From Verrucomicrobiaceae bacterium (GTDB lineage Bacteria; Verrucomicrobiota; Verrucomicrobiia; Verrucomicrobiales; Verrucomicrobiaceae): a DNA stretch of 64,000 bases. The stretch spans positions 25,208 to 89,207 of the forward strand of contig CANGYJ010000017.1 of the NCBI GenBank assembly GCA_947458455.1. The letters are read 5' to 3'. The notes beneath the pieces were generated by a model, which was not told the origin of the DNA, did no database searches, and saw only the letters and a list, made by a program, of their open reading frames with translations. Positions 34,176 through 41,603 of the stretch are shown here, piece by piece (positions within the stretch are counted from its first letter, which is position 1; the number at the start of each line of letters is the position of its first letter). The translations under genes and the position numbers were made by a program.

Positions 34176-35279
34176 ATGAGCAGTGAGGCGGAAGAACTAT
34201 TTGCCAAGTCACCCGCCGCTGCGGCAGTCTCTTGGCTCATGAATCCGCGCATCCTGCTCGTCCTCGTTTCTTGCCTCCTGAGCGTCCTCACCGGTCTGGC
34301 CCTCTCTCGCCGTGGTGCGGAGGCTCCGGCCACCCGCACGCGGCCGCTGATCGGGCTTTCGATGGACACTTTAAAGGAGGAACGCTGGCAGAAGGACCGT
34401 GACCTCTTCGTGGCAGAAGCGGGTAAGCTGGGGGCGGATGTGGAGGTGCTCTCGGCGAATAGCAGCGATACGAGGCAGCTCGCCGATGTGGAGGCTCTCA
34501 TCACCCGAAAGGTGGATGCGCTGGTCATCATCCCGAAAGATGCGGCGGCGATGGCCAAAGCGGTCAACCTAGCTCACCAGGCCGGCATTCCCGTGCTCGC
34601 TTACGATCGTCTCATCACGGGCTGCGATCTCGATCTCTACATCACCTTTGATAATGTGAAGGTGGGTGAGCTTCAGGCGAAATTCCTGGCTGACCGCCTG
34701 CCTCCCACTGGCAAAATGCGGCTCCTGCGCATCTACGGCGCCAAGACGGACAACAACGCGAAGCTCTTCAAACAAGGCCAGGATAACATCCTCCAGCCGC
34801 TCATCGCCGCCGGTAAGGTCGAGGTGCTTCACGAGGACTGGGCGGACGACTGGAAGCCCGAAAACGCCAAGAAAATCATCAACGCTGCCATCACCAAGCA
34901 CGGCCCAGGCTTTGAGGCCATCCTTGCCAGCAATGACGGCACCGCCGGGGGAGCTATCCAGGCCCTCACCGAGGAAGGGATCGCCGGCAAAGTGCTCGTC
35001 ACCGGCCAGGATGCCGATTTGGCCGCCTGCCAGCATCTGGTCCAGGGCACACAGACGATGACGGTGTACAAACCGCTCCACCTGCTCTCTCAACAGGCCG
35101 CCGAACTCGCCGTGCGCCTCGCGAGCCGTCGCCCGGTCATCGCTCGGGATATTTCCCCGAATGGCGAGGTCGATGTGCCCTCGGTTTTCCTCCCGATTCA
35201 TGCGGTGACGAAGGATAACCTCCGCGAAACCGTCATCCGAGATGGTTTGAGGAGCGAAAAGGATGTTTTCGGGCGCTAA
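34176..35279 (+). CDS. Membrane-anchored periplasmic sugar-binding protein (XylF/RbsB-like), orphan
   Basis: 367 residues from ATG 34176; ATG 34143 and ATG 34239 are alternatives. A cytoplasmic N-terminus of about 20 residues precedes an uncleaved-looking helix (ILLVLVSCLLSVLTGLALSR). The rest is a type I periplasmic binding protein: IGLSMDTLKEERWQKDRDLF, VDALVIIPKDAAAM, AGIPVLAYDRLI, ILASNDGTAGGAIQAL, VLVTGQDADLAACQ. This is closest to D-xylose-binding XylF-type proteins. No ABC ATPase or permease gene is adjacent, so it may serve as a sensor or pair with a distant transporter. It lies 29 bases upstream of the KamA-like gene and may be co-transcribed. Confidence 0.82.
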   Translation: MSSEAEELFAKSPAAAAVSWLMNPRILLVLVSCLLSVLTGLALSRRGAEAPATRTRPLIGLSMDTLKEERWQKDRDLFVAEAGKLGADVEVLSANSSDTRQLADVEALITRKVDALVIIPKDAAAMAKAVNLAHQAGIPVLAYDRLITGCDLDLYITFDNVKVGELQAKFLADRLPPTGKMRLLRIYGAKTDNNAKLFKQGQDNILQPLIAAGKVEVLHEDWADDWKPENAKKIINAAITKHGPGFEAILASNDGTAGGAIQALTEEGIAGKVLVTGQDADLAACQHLVQGTQTMTVYKPLHLLSQQAAELAVRLASRRPVIARDISPNGEVDVPSVFLPIHAVTKDNLRETVIRDGLRSEKDVFGR

Positions 35280-35308
35280 GGATACTCTGGAGCCTGCTCT
35301 CGGCCTTC

Positions 35309-36538
35309 ATGCCGCTGATTGACACCCCGCGCTTCCCGTTCCAAACCTTCCGCCCCCAACTTTCGCCGCATTACATGCCCGATTCTTACGCGCTGCCCGA
35401 GAAGGAGTTTACCTCCTTCGTGCCCGGCTATTGGGCCGGAAAAAACATCTCTCCACAAGACTGGAACAGTGCCGCTTGGCAGCTCCGCAACCGCGTCACC
35501 ACGCTGGCCCAGCTCGAAGAGCACCTCACGCTCTCGGATGAGGAGCGGGCGGGCGTCCTTCTCTCCGGCAACAAGCTGGCGATGGCGATCACGCCGCACT
35601 ATTTCAACCTCATCCACGCCCACGATCCCTCCTGCCCCATCCGTCGGCAGGTCATCCCCCGCATCGAGGAGACCTGGGACGATCCCGATGAGATGAGCGA
35701 TCCCTGCGGCGAGGATAGCCACATGCCCGTGCCCGGTCTCGTGCATCGTTACCCGGACCGCGTGCTCTTCCTCGTCACGGATCGCTGCGCCAGCTACTGC
35801 CGCTACTGCACCCGTAGCCGCGTCGTCAGTGGCGTGGGCGAGCAGGAGCTTCACACGGAATTTGAGGCCGCTTTTCGCTATCTAGAAAAGCACACCGAGG
35901 TGCGTGATGTGCTCCTTTCCGGCGGTGATCCCCTGCTCTTCTCGGATGCGAAGCTCGATGCCCTGCTCACCCGCCTGCGCAGCATCAAGCACATCGAATT
36001 CATCCGCCTCGGCACCCGCGTGCCCATCTTTGTGCCGCAGCGCATCACGCCCGAGCTTTGCCGCATGCTGCAAAAGCATCATCCGCTGTGGATGAGCATT
36101 CACACCAATCATCCCCGTGAGCTGACCACGGAGGTGCGTGACGCTTTGAGCCTGCTCGCCAACCACGGCGTGCCGCTGGGTAATCAAAGTGTGCTCCTCC
36201 GCGGGGTCAACGACGACGCCGCGGTGATGAAAAGCCTTCTGCATAAGCTGCTCATGTGCCGTGTGCGCCCCTATTACCTCTACCAGTGTGATCTCATTCA
36301 GGGCAGCTCACACCTGCGCACGAGCGTCACCGAGGGCGTGGAGATCATCGAGCAGCTCCGCGGCCACACCACGGGTTATGCCGTCCCTCAATTCGTCATC
36401 GACGGCCCTGGCGGCGGTGGCAAAATCCCCGTGAATCCCGATTACGTCCTTCTCCGCGACGAGCAGCGTGTGCTCCTCCGAAACTACGAGGGCAAAACCT
36501 TCGAGTATCCCGAGCCTGCGCTCGTCCGGGTGTCCTGA
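35309..36538 (+). CDS. kamA: KamA-family radical SAM aminomutase (lysine 2,3-aminomutase-like)
   Basis: 409 residues. The radical-SAM iron-sulfur ligands are C160, C164 and C167 (CASYCRYC), in the family context TDRCASYCRYCTRSR. The PLP-binding lysine lies in GPGGGGKIPVNP near residue 365, and LLSGGDPLLF, GTRVPIFVPQRIT and NQSVLLRGVNDD are standard KamA segments. Lysine 2,3-aminomutases convert L-lysine to L-beta-lysine for catabolism or osmolyte synthesis. The related glutamate 2,3-aminomutases cannot be excluded by eye. No ablB acetyltransferase gene is next to it. The gene starts 29 bases after the sugar-binding protein. Confidence 0.88.
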   Translation: MPLIDTPRFPFQTFRPQLSPHYMPDSYALPEKEFTSFVPGYWAGKNISPQDWNSAAWQLRNRVTTLAQLEEHLTLSDEERAGVLLSGNKLAMAITPHYFNLIHAHDPSCPIRRQVIPRIEETWDDPDEMSDPCGEDSHMPVPGLVHRYPDRVLFLVTDRCASYCRYCTRSRVVSGVGEQELHTEFEAAFRYLEKHTEVRDVLLSGGDPLLFSDAKLDALLTRLRSIKHIEFIRLGTRVPIFVPQRITPELCRMLQKHHPLWMSIHTNHPRELTTEVRDALSLLANHGVPLGNQSVLLRGVNDDAAVMKSLLHKLLMCRVRPYYLYQCDLIQGSSHLRTSVTEGVEIIEQLRGHTTGYAVPQFVIDGPGGGGKIPVNPDYVLLRDEQRVLLRNYEGKTFEYPEPALVRVS

Positions 36539-36660
36539 TGGTTTTCCTGTGGGGAGATTATAGTGATGATTCACCCAAATTCCCCGAACGATACGGTGTT
36601 TGTTGGCCATTGTTGGCGAAAGTCCATCCCATCCTCCCCGGTTCTTGACGCACGTTTAAC

Positions 36661-38007
36661 ATGCCCTTACGTTCACTGTCAATGCGTTCTCCCCTCACTT
36701 CCCGACTCCCGGTCGCCGCCTTTGCCGTGGCCGCGACGTTTTTCACCGTTCAGACGCCTGCCTTTGCCTTGCTCGACTTCATCTTCGGCAAGAAGGAAAA
36801 GGTAGCACCGACCGCCGACGAACGCACGATGCAGGAGAAGGCTGCTCAGCAGCTCCTCAGCGAAGGCCTCGCCGCCCAAGAAGCTGGCAAATCGGGCCGC
36901 GCCAATGGCTACTACGAAAAGGTCGTGAAGCAGTATCCCTTCACCAAAGCCGCCGGTGAGGCTGCGTACCAGCGGGCCGTCATCGTTCGTCACGCCGAAA
37001 ACGACCTCGAGGATGCCTTTAACGCCTTCCAAGACTTCATCGATAATCACCGCCAGAGCCCTCGTTTTGCCGAAGCCATCGAAAGGCAGTATGAAATCGC
37101 CGAAGAGGCAAAAGGCGGCAAAAAGCAGCGCAGTCTGATCCTGCTGCCGATGAAGATGAACCCTTCGGACATCCTCGCCTTTTACGAAAAGATCATCTCC
37201 AACGCCCCCTACGGCAAATTTGCCGCTCTGAGCCAGTTCAGCATCGCCGAGCTGCATCAGGATACCAATGAGAAGGACAAAGCGGTGCAGGCTTACCAGA
37301 AGGTCGTGGACAACTACCTTGGCACCTCGCAGGCCTCCGAAGCGCAGTTCCGCATCGCTTCCATCAGCAATGTGGCTGCGCAGCGCAGTGAGGATGCCTC
37401 AAATCTCACCGCCACCCGCGATGCCCTCAAGACCTACATGGCCGTCAATCCTGGTGGCGAGCGCAAGCAAGAGGCTGAGCAGATCCTCCGCCAGGTCAAC
37501 ACGGCCGAGGCAAATCAATCCCTGACCGTCGCCAAGTTTTATCGCACTCAGGGCAAAACCGTCGCCGCGGCGATGTACCTCAACGAAGCGATCAAATTTG
37601 GCTCTCCCGAAGTCTCTGCTGAGGCACGCGAAATCCTGGCAGAACTTGCCGCCGAAGACCCGGAGGGTGTCACCCAATCCCGCCGCGGTCAGCCAGACCA
37701 GGATTTCACCAAGCTGGCCTCGAAAGATCTCAAATCCCGCCCCGATTACGTCGGCCCGATGGCGCCTGAACTCGCCCGTTTGGCTGAAAAGCCGCGCATG
37801 AGGTCCGGTAACGATTCCTTCATGCCCATCCCGCTCACCGAGCCTGCCCTGCCTTTGCAGCCCGGCGGTGCTAGCCCAATGCCCGGTTCCCTGCTGCCGA
37901 CTCTCCCGGAGACGGAAAAGCCTGCCCTGCTCCCTGTGCCACCCACACCTAGCAGCACAGCGCCCGCTCCTGGCGCTCCTCCCGCCCCCTCGAAGCCAGC
38001 GTCGTAA
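36661..38007 (+). CDS. Secreted BamD/YbgF-like TPR protein with Pro-rich tail
   Basis: 448 residues from ATG 36661; ATG 36682 (441 residues) is equally good and begins directly at the signal peptide MRSPLTSRLPVAAFAVAATF. There is no lipobox Cys, unlike true BamD. The body has tetratricopeptide units: ERTMQEKAAQQLLSEGLAAQ, GRANGYYEKVVKQYPFTKAA, EDAFNAFQDFIDNHRQSPRF, KAVQAYQKVVDNYLGTSQAS, GKTVAAAMYLNEAIKFGSPE, as in outer-membrane assembly lipoprotein BamD. The last 80 residues are Pro-rich. It precedes an LptE-like lipoprotein gene by 58 bases, suggesting an outer-membrane biogenesis unit. Confidence 0.82.
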   Translation: MPLRSLSMRSPLTSRLPVAAFAVAATFFTVQTPAFALLDFIFGKKEKVAPTADERTMQEKAAQQLLSEGLAAQEAGKSGRANGYYEKVVKQYPFTKAAGEAAYQRAVIVRHAENDLEDAFNAFQDFIDNHRQSPRFAEAIERQYEIAEEAKGGKKQRSLILLPMKMNPSDILAFYEKIISNAPYGKFAALSQFSIAELHQDTNEKDKAVQAYQKVVDNYLGTSQASEAQFRIASISNVAAQRSEDASNLTATRDALKTYMAVNPGGERKQEAEQILRQVNTAEANQSLTVAKFYRTQGKTVAAAMYLNEAIKFGSPEVSAEAREILAELAAEDPEGVTQSRRGQPDQDFTKLASKDLKSRPDYVGPMAPELARLAEKPRMRSGNDSFMPIPLTEPALPLQPGGASPMPGSLLPTLPETEKPALLPVPPTPSSTAPAPGAPPAPSKPAS

Positions 38008-38065
38008 TTTCTTGCGTCGCGCGTTCCACTTCGCCATTCTCGCCGCCCTTCGTCGCAGCCCTCGC

Positions 38066-38575
38066 ATGAAACATCTTTCCTTTTTGCTCCTCGCCGCCGC
38101 TTGCGTCCTTTTGCCCGCCTGCGCAGGCTATCAGTTAGGGGGGCAAAAGCCGATCCGGCTTCGTGAGATTCGCACCTTGGCAGTGCCAGCCTTTGATAAC
38201 CTGACATTGGAGCCCCGCGTGGCCGTCAATGCTACGAATGCGGCGATCAAGGCCATCCAAAACCATGGCACCTATGAGATCGTCCCTCGCGATCAAGCCG
38301 ATGCCGTGCTGAAAGCCAGTGTTCGCAATGTGCATCGCACTCAGTTTCGCTCGGATCGCACCAACATCCTGCGCAGCTCCCAGATGCAGGTCACTCTCGA
38401 TATCCAATACTCCATCGAAGATCGGAGCGGTCGCGTGCTCTACACCAATTTCGTCAACGGAGAGACCCAAATGCTCATCGACCCGAATTTGCAGCTTTCG
38501 GAGACCCAAGCTCTCGAAGACGCCGCCCAACGCGCCGCCATTAAACTTGCCGATGACATCTGCGAAGGCTGGTGA
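38066..38575 (+). CDS. lptE: LptE-like LPS-assembly lipoprotein
   Basis: 169 residues from ATG 38066. The type II signal peptide has lipobox LPAC (Cys19), followed by GYQLGG, as in LptE-family proteins that plug the LptD channel. The strand pattern RTLAVPAFDNLTLEPRVAVN, VPRDQADAVLKASV, QVTLDIQYSIED, LEDAAQRAAIKLADDI also fits. It follows the BamD-like gene and overlaps rsmI by 23 bases, which indicates one transcript for at least three genes. An LptD gene is not in the window. Confidence 0.85.
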   Translation: MKHLSFLLLAAACVLLPACAGYQLGGQKPIRLREIRTLAVPAFDNLTLEPRVAVNATNAAIKAIQNHGTYEIVPRDQADAVLKASVRNVHRTQFRSDRTNILRSSQMQVTLDIQYSIEDRSGRVLYTNFVNGETQMLIDPNLQLSETQALEDAAQRAAIKLADDICEGW

Positions 38576-39359
38576 CCTACTGCCGGAGGAGGAACCGCTC
38601 GGAGCACCTCCTATCCAATCCCCCGAGGATGATCCTTTCGAGGCTCCTCAGCCCTCTCATCGTCTCGTTGCCGGCCTGCATCTCGTCGCCACGCCCATCG
38701 GCAATCTCGGCGACATCACGCCACGGGCCGTCGAAGCCCTGCGAAATGCCGATCTCGTCGCCTGCGAGGACACACGGCACTCCGGCATGCTTTTGAAGCA
38801 CCTTGGCATCAAAGCCCGGCTCATCAGCCTCAACGAACACAACGAAGCGCACCGCATTCCGCAGATGCTCGATCACATGCGTGGCGGCGGCAGTGTGGCG
38901 ATGATCTCCGATGCAGGCATGCCGACGATCTCCGATCCTGGCCAAAGATTCGTCGCGGCCACGGTTGGAGCCGGTTTTGCCATCGATAGCCTGCCTGGCC
39001 CCAGTGCCGTACTCACCGCCCTCTCCGCCAGCGGCCTGCCCACGACGCCCTTCTACTTCGGCGGCTTCCTTCCACATAAAAAAGGCGCTCGCACCACCGA
39101 ACTCACCGCCGCTCTCGCTCGTGATGCCACGAGCATCTACTTCGAGAGCCCCTACCGCATTCTCGACACCCTCGAAATCCTCTCCACCGCCTCGCCCGAG
39201 CATCGCGTGGTCTGCGCTCGCGAGCTGACGAAGAAGTTCGCTGAGTTTCAGCGCGGCACTGCCGCCAAGGTGCATGCCCATTTTCAGGCCAAAACGCCGA
39301 AAGGTGAGTTCACCCTGCTCATTGCCCCTGCCAGAGCTCCGAAGTGGCTGACGTGGTGA
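38553..39359 (+). CDS. rsmI: 16S rRNA (cytidine-1402-2'-O)-methyltransferase
   Basis: 268 residues from the ATG at 38553, which lies inside the 3' end of lptE. The SAM-dependent tetrapyrrole-methylase-type fold is clear: LHLVATPIGNLGDITPRAVEAL, EDTRHSGMLLKHLGI, NEHNE, ISDAGMPTISDPG, LPGPSAVLTALSASGLPTTPFYFGGFLPHKKGAR, FESPYRI and RELTKKFAEFQRG. It modifies C1402 of 16S rRNA in the decoding centre. The N-terminal 38 residues before the fold are acidic and may be partly unneeded; a later start inside them is possible. Confidence 0.95.
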   Translation: MTSAKAGDLLPEEEPLGAPPIQSPEDDPFEAPQPSHRLVAGLHLVATPIGNLGDITPRAVEALRNADLVACEDTRHSGMLLKHLGIKARLISLNEHNEAHRIPQMLDHMRGGGSVAMISDAGMPTISDPGQRFVAATVGAGFAIDSLPGPSAVLTALSASGLPTTPFYFGGFLPHKKGARTTELTAALARDATSIYFESPYRILDTLEILSTASPEHRVVCARELTKKFAEFQRGTAAKVHAHFQAKTPKGEFTLLIAPARAPKWLTW

Positions 39360-39420
39360 TGCACCTTTCCTTAAACAATCGGCCTCTTGGCCGCGTTTTG
39401 CCTTTCCCACGCTCTCACCC

Positions 39421-40767
39421 ATGAAATCGACCGCCACGCTCCTCGCCCTCACTTTGCTCACCTCCTTCGCCGGAGCCGAAAACTGGCCGAACTGGCGTGG
39501 CCTCAATCAAGACGGCTCCAGCAGCGAAACCGGCCTTCCATCCAAATTCAGCCCCAAAGAAGGTGTGAAGTGGACAGCGGATGTTCCAGGCATCGCCGCC
39601 TCCGTGCCGATCATCTGGGGAGACAATATCTTCATCACCGCGCCCATCGTGGCGGAGAAAAAACTCGTCGGTCTATGCTACGACAAAAAAACCGGTCAGG
39701 AAAAATGGCGCACCACCATCTCTGAGGACGAAGAAGTGCAGTGGGATGACAAGAGCAATCTCGCCAGCCCTTCCGCCGCCACCGATGGCGACCGCGTTTA
39801 CTTCCTCTTTGCCAATGCCATCGCCGCTGCGTGTGATTTCAGCGGCAAAATCGTGTGGAAGCGTGACTTCAAAGAGACGCACGGTGCCTTCGCCACCCAG
39901 TGGACCTATGGCAGCAGTCCCACCATCGACAGCGGCAAGCTCTACATCCAGGTCCTCCAGCGCAACGAGACCTTCAAATTCCAAGAGAAGTTCGAAAAAG
40001 GCACCTCAGGCAAGGACATGAGCAGCTACATCCTCGCCATCGATCCTGCCACCGGGAAGGACATCTGGAAGCATGTGCGCCCCAGCCTCGCCGCCATCGA
40101 ATCCCTCGAAGCCTTCAGCAGCCCCGTCTTCACCACGCACAAAGATCAGCGCCTCATGCTCATCTCGGGTGGCGACACCCTCACCATTCACGATGCCGCC
40201 ACCGGCAAAGAATTCTCCCGCATCGCCACCTGGAACCCTCCCGGCGAGAGCTACAACAAATTCTTCCGACTCGTTCCCTCGCCCGTCGTCGGTGACGGCA
40301 TCGCCATCGTCTGCGCTCCGAAGAATTCGCCCGTCTTTGCCATGCCGCTTGATGCGAAAGGCGAAACGCAGCCCGTCTGGCAGACCGGGCCAAAAGGCGT
40401 GACCAGCGATGTGCCCACTCCCGCCTTCTACAAAGGCAAATTCTACGTCCTCGACGGCGGCAAGAAGCTCCTGAGCTGCCTCGAACCGAAAACCGGCAAA
40501 GTCCTTTGGACCGGCGAACTCGGCGGCAAGGCCAAGTTTGAAAGCAGCCCCACCGTGGCCGACGACAAAGTCTATTGCATCAACTTCTGGGGTGAGGTGT
40601 ACGTCGCCAAAGCAAACAGCGATCAGTTTGAACTGCTCTCCATGAATGAGATGGGCAATGGCTCGAAGCCCAACGGCAATGCCGAAAGCGTCCGCGCCAG
40701 CATCTCCGTGAGCGATAGCAGCCTCTTCGTCCGCACCCAGGACAAGCTGTATCGCGTGGGCAAGTGA
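39421..40767 (+). CDS. Secreted PQQ-like beta-propeller protein
   Basis: 448 residues with a signal peptide (MKSTATLLALTLLTSFAGAE). The mature part begins WPNWRGLNQDGSS, the start typical of verrucomicrobial and planctomycetal PQQ-binding-like propellers, and contains repeated blades (GLCYDKKTGQEKWRTTI, DFSGKIVWKRDF, LAIDPATGKDIWKHVR, LEPKTGKVLWTGELGG). No quinoprotein dehydrogenase active site is evident, so it is probably a binding or scaffold protein. It lies alone between rsmI and the Uma2 gene. Proteins of this family are numerous in the phylum and their roles are unproven. Confidence 0.82.
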   Translation: MKSTATLLALTLLTSFAGAENWPNWRGLNQDGSSSETGLPSKFSPKEGVKWTADVPGIAASVPIIWGDNIFITAPIVAEKKLVGLCYDKKTGQEKWRTTISEDEEVQWDDKSNLASPSAATDGDRVYFLFANAIAAACDFSGKIVWKRDFKETHGAFATQWTYGSSPTIDSGKLYIQVLQRNETFKFQEKFEKGTSGKDMSSYILAIDPATGKDIWKHVRPSLAAIESLEAFSSPVFTTHKDQRLMLISGGDTLTIHDAATGKEFSRIATWNPPGESYNKFFRLVPSPVVGDGIAIVCAPKNSPVFAMPLDAKGETQPVWQTGPKGVTSDVPTPAFYKGKFYVLDGGKKLLSCLEPKTGKVLWTGELGGKAKFESSPTVADDKVYCINFWGEVYVAKANSDQFELLSMNEMGNGSKPNGNAESVRASISVSDSSLFVRTQDKLYRVGK

Positions 40768-40806
40768 GCGTGTTGCGCTTCACTCCCTGCTGAGCCACCT
40801 TCCGCC

Positions 40807-41466
40807 ATGAGCGCCGCCGTTCTTGAATCTCTCCTGCAAGCTCCTGACCTGCCCGAACTCATCGAGCAGGCCCGGCGAAGTCTCGCCATCGAACACAGAA
40901 TGCGGGAGAAGTTTTATGCCGACATCACACCCGAGTATAAATGGGAGTTCATCCAGGGAGAGGTCATCATGCATTCTCCGGCGCTGAATCGGCACCTACA
41001 GGCCAGCCAGTTCATTTTCGGGCTGCTGGATGCTTTTACACGGGTGCATGGTCTCGGGCTGGTTCGCCATGAGAAAGCCATGACCTGCTTTCCACGAAAC
41101 GACTACGAGCCTGATGTCATGTTCTTGGGCACCTCCAAAGCGGGCATCGTCTCGCCGGACACGCTCAGATTTCCAATCCCCGATCTCATCGTCGAGGTGC
41201 TGTCTCCTTCGACGGAAAAGCGTGATCGCGGCGTCAAGTTCGAGGATTACGCCCTGCATGGCGTGGGCGAATACTGGATCGTCGATGCCGAGGCGGAAAC
41301 CATCGAGCTGTATCGACTACAAGGCAGCGTCTACCCGCCGGCCGAGCCACAAAAGGAAGGCATCCTCACGAGTGAAATCATCCCCGGATTCGAAATGCCC
41401 GTGCGCGCCGCTTTCGATCCGCTGGCCAACGCGGAAGCCATGAAGGCCATCTGGACACAAAAATGA
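40807..41466 (+). CDS. Uma2-family (DUF820) restriction-endonuclease-like protein
   Basis: 219 residues. The PD-(D/E)XK-type pattern of the family is complete: EFIQGEVIMHSPA, YEPDVMFLG, PDLIVEVLSPSTEKRDRGVKFEDYALHGVGEYWIVD. The acidic pairs and the Lys in the RGVKF segment are the putative catalytic residues. The family is greatly expanded in cyanobacteria, Planctomycetes and Verrucomicrobia and its function is unknown; some members look like orphan nucleases of mobile DNA. The copy is followed directly by an interspersed inverted-repeat element. Confidence 0.85.
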   Translation: MSAAVLESLLQAPDLPELIEQARRSLAIEHRMREKFYADITPEYKWEFIQGEVIMHSPALNRHLQASQFIFGLLDAFTRVHGLGLVRHEKAMTCFPRNDYEPDVMFLGTSKAGIVSPDTLRFPIPDLIVEVLSPSTEKRDRGVKFEDYALHGVGEYWIVDAEAETIELYRLQGSVYPPAEPQKEGILTSEIIPGFEMPVRAAFDPLANAEAMKAIWTQK

Positions 41467-41590
41467 CGAATAGACGAATTCAGAATGACGAAAGAAGCCC
41501 CAAAACCGAATGACCAAAAAGTAAGCGCCACTCCACACTTCGGCATTCGTTCTTCGTCATTCGTTCGTCATTCTGAATTCGTCATTCCTC
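41463..41590. repeat. TGACGAAT-type inverted-repeat element, copy 4 (best preserved)
   Basis: The arms GACGAATTCAGAATGACGAA (41473-41492) and TTCGTCATTCTGAATTCGTC (41564-41583) are perfect 20-base complements. Outside them are ATGACGAAT (41463-41471) and GTCATTCCTCATT, and the left arm continues to GAAGCCCC. The element fills the gap between the Uma2 gene and the BatA-type gene, beginning at the Uma2 stop codon. Confidence 0.85.
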
Positions 41591-41603
41591 ATTCCAGCCC
41601 GCT

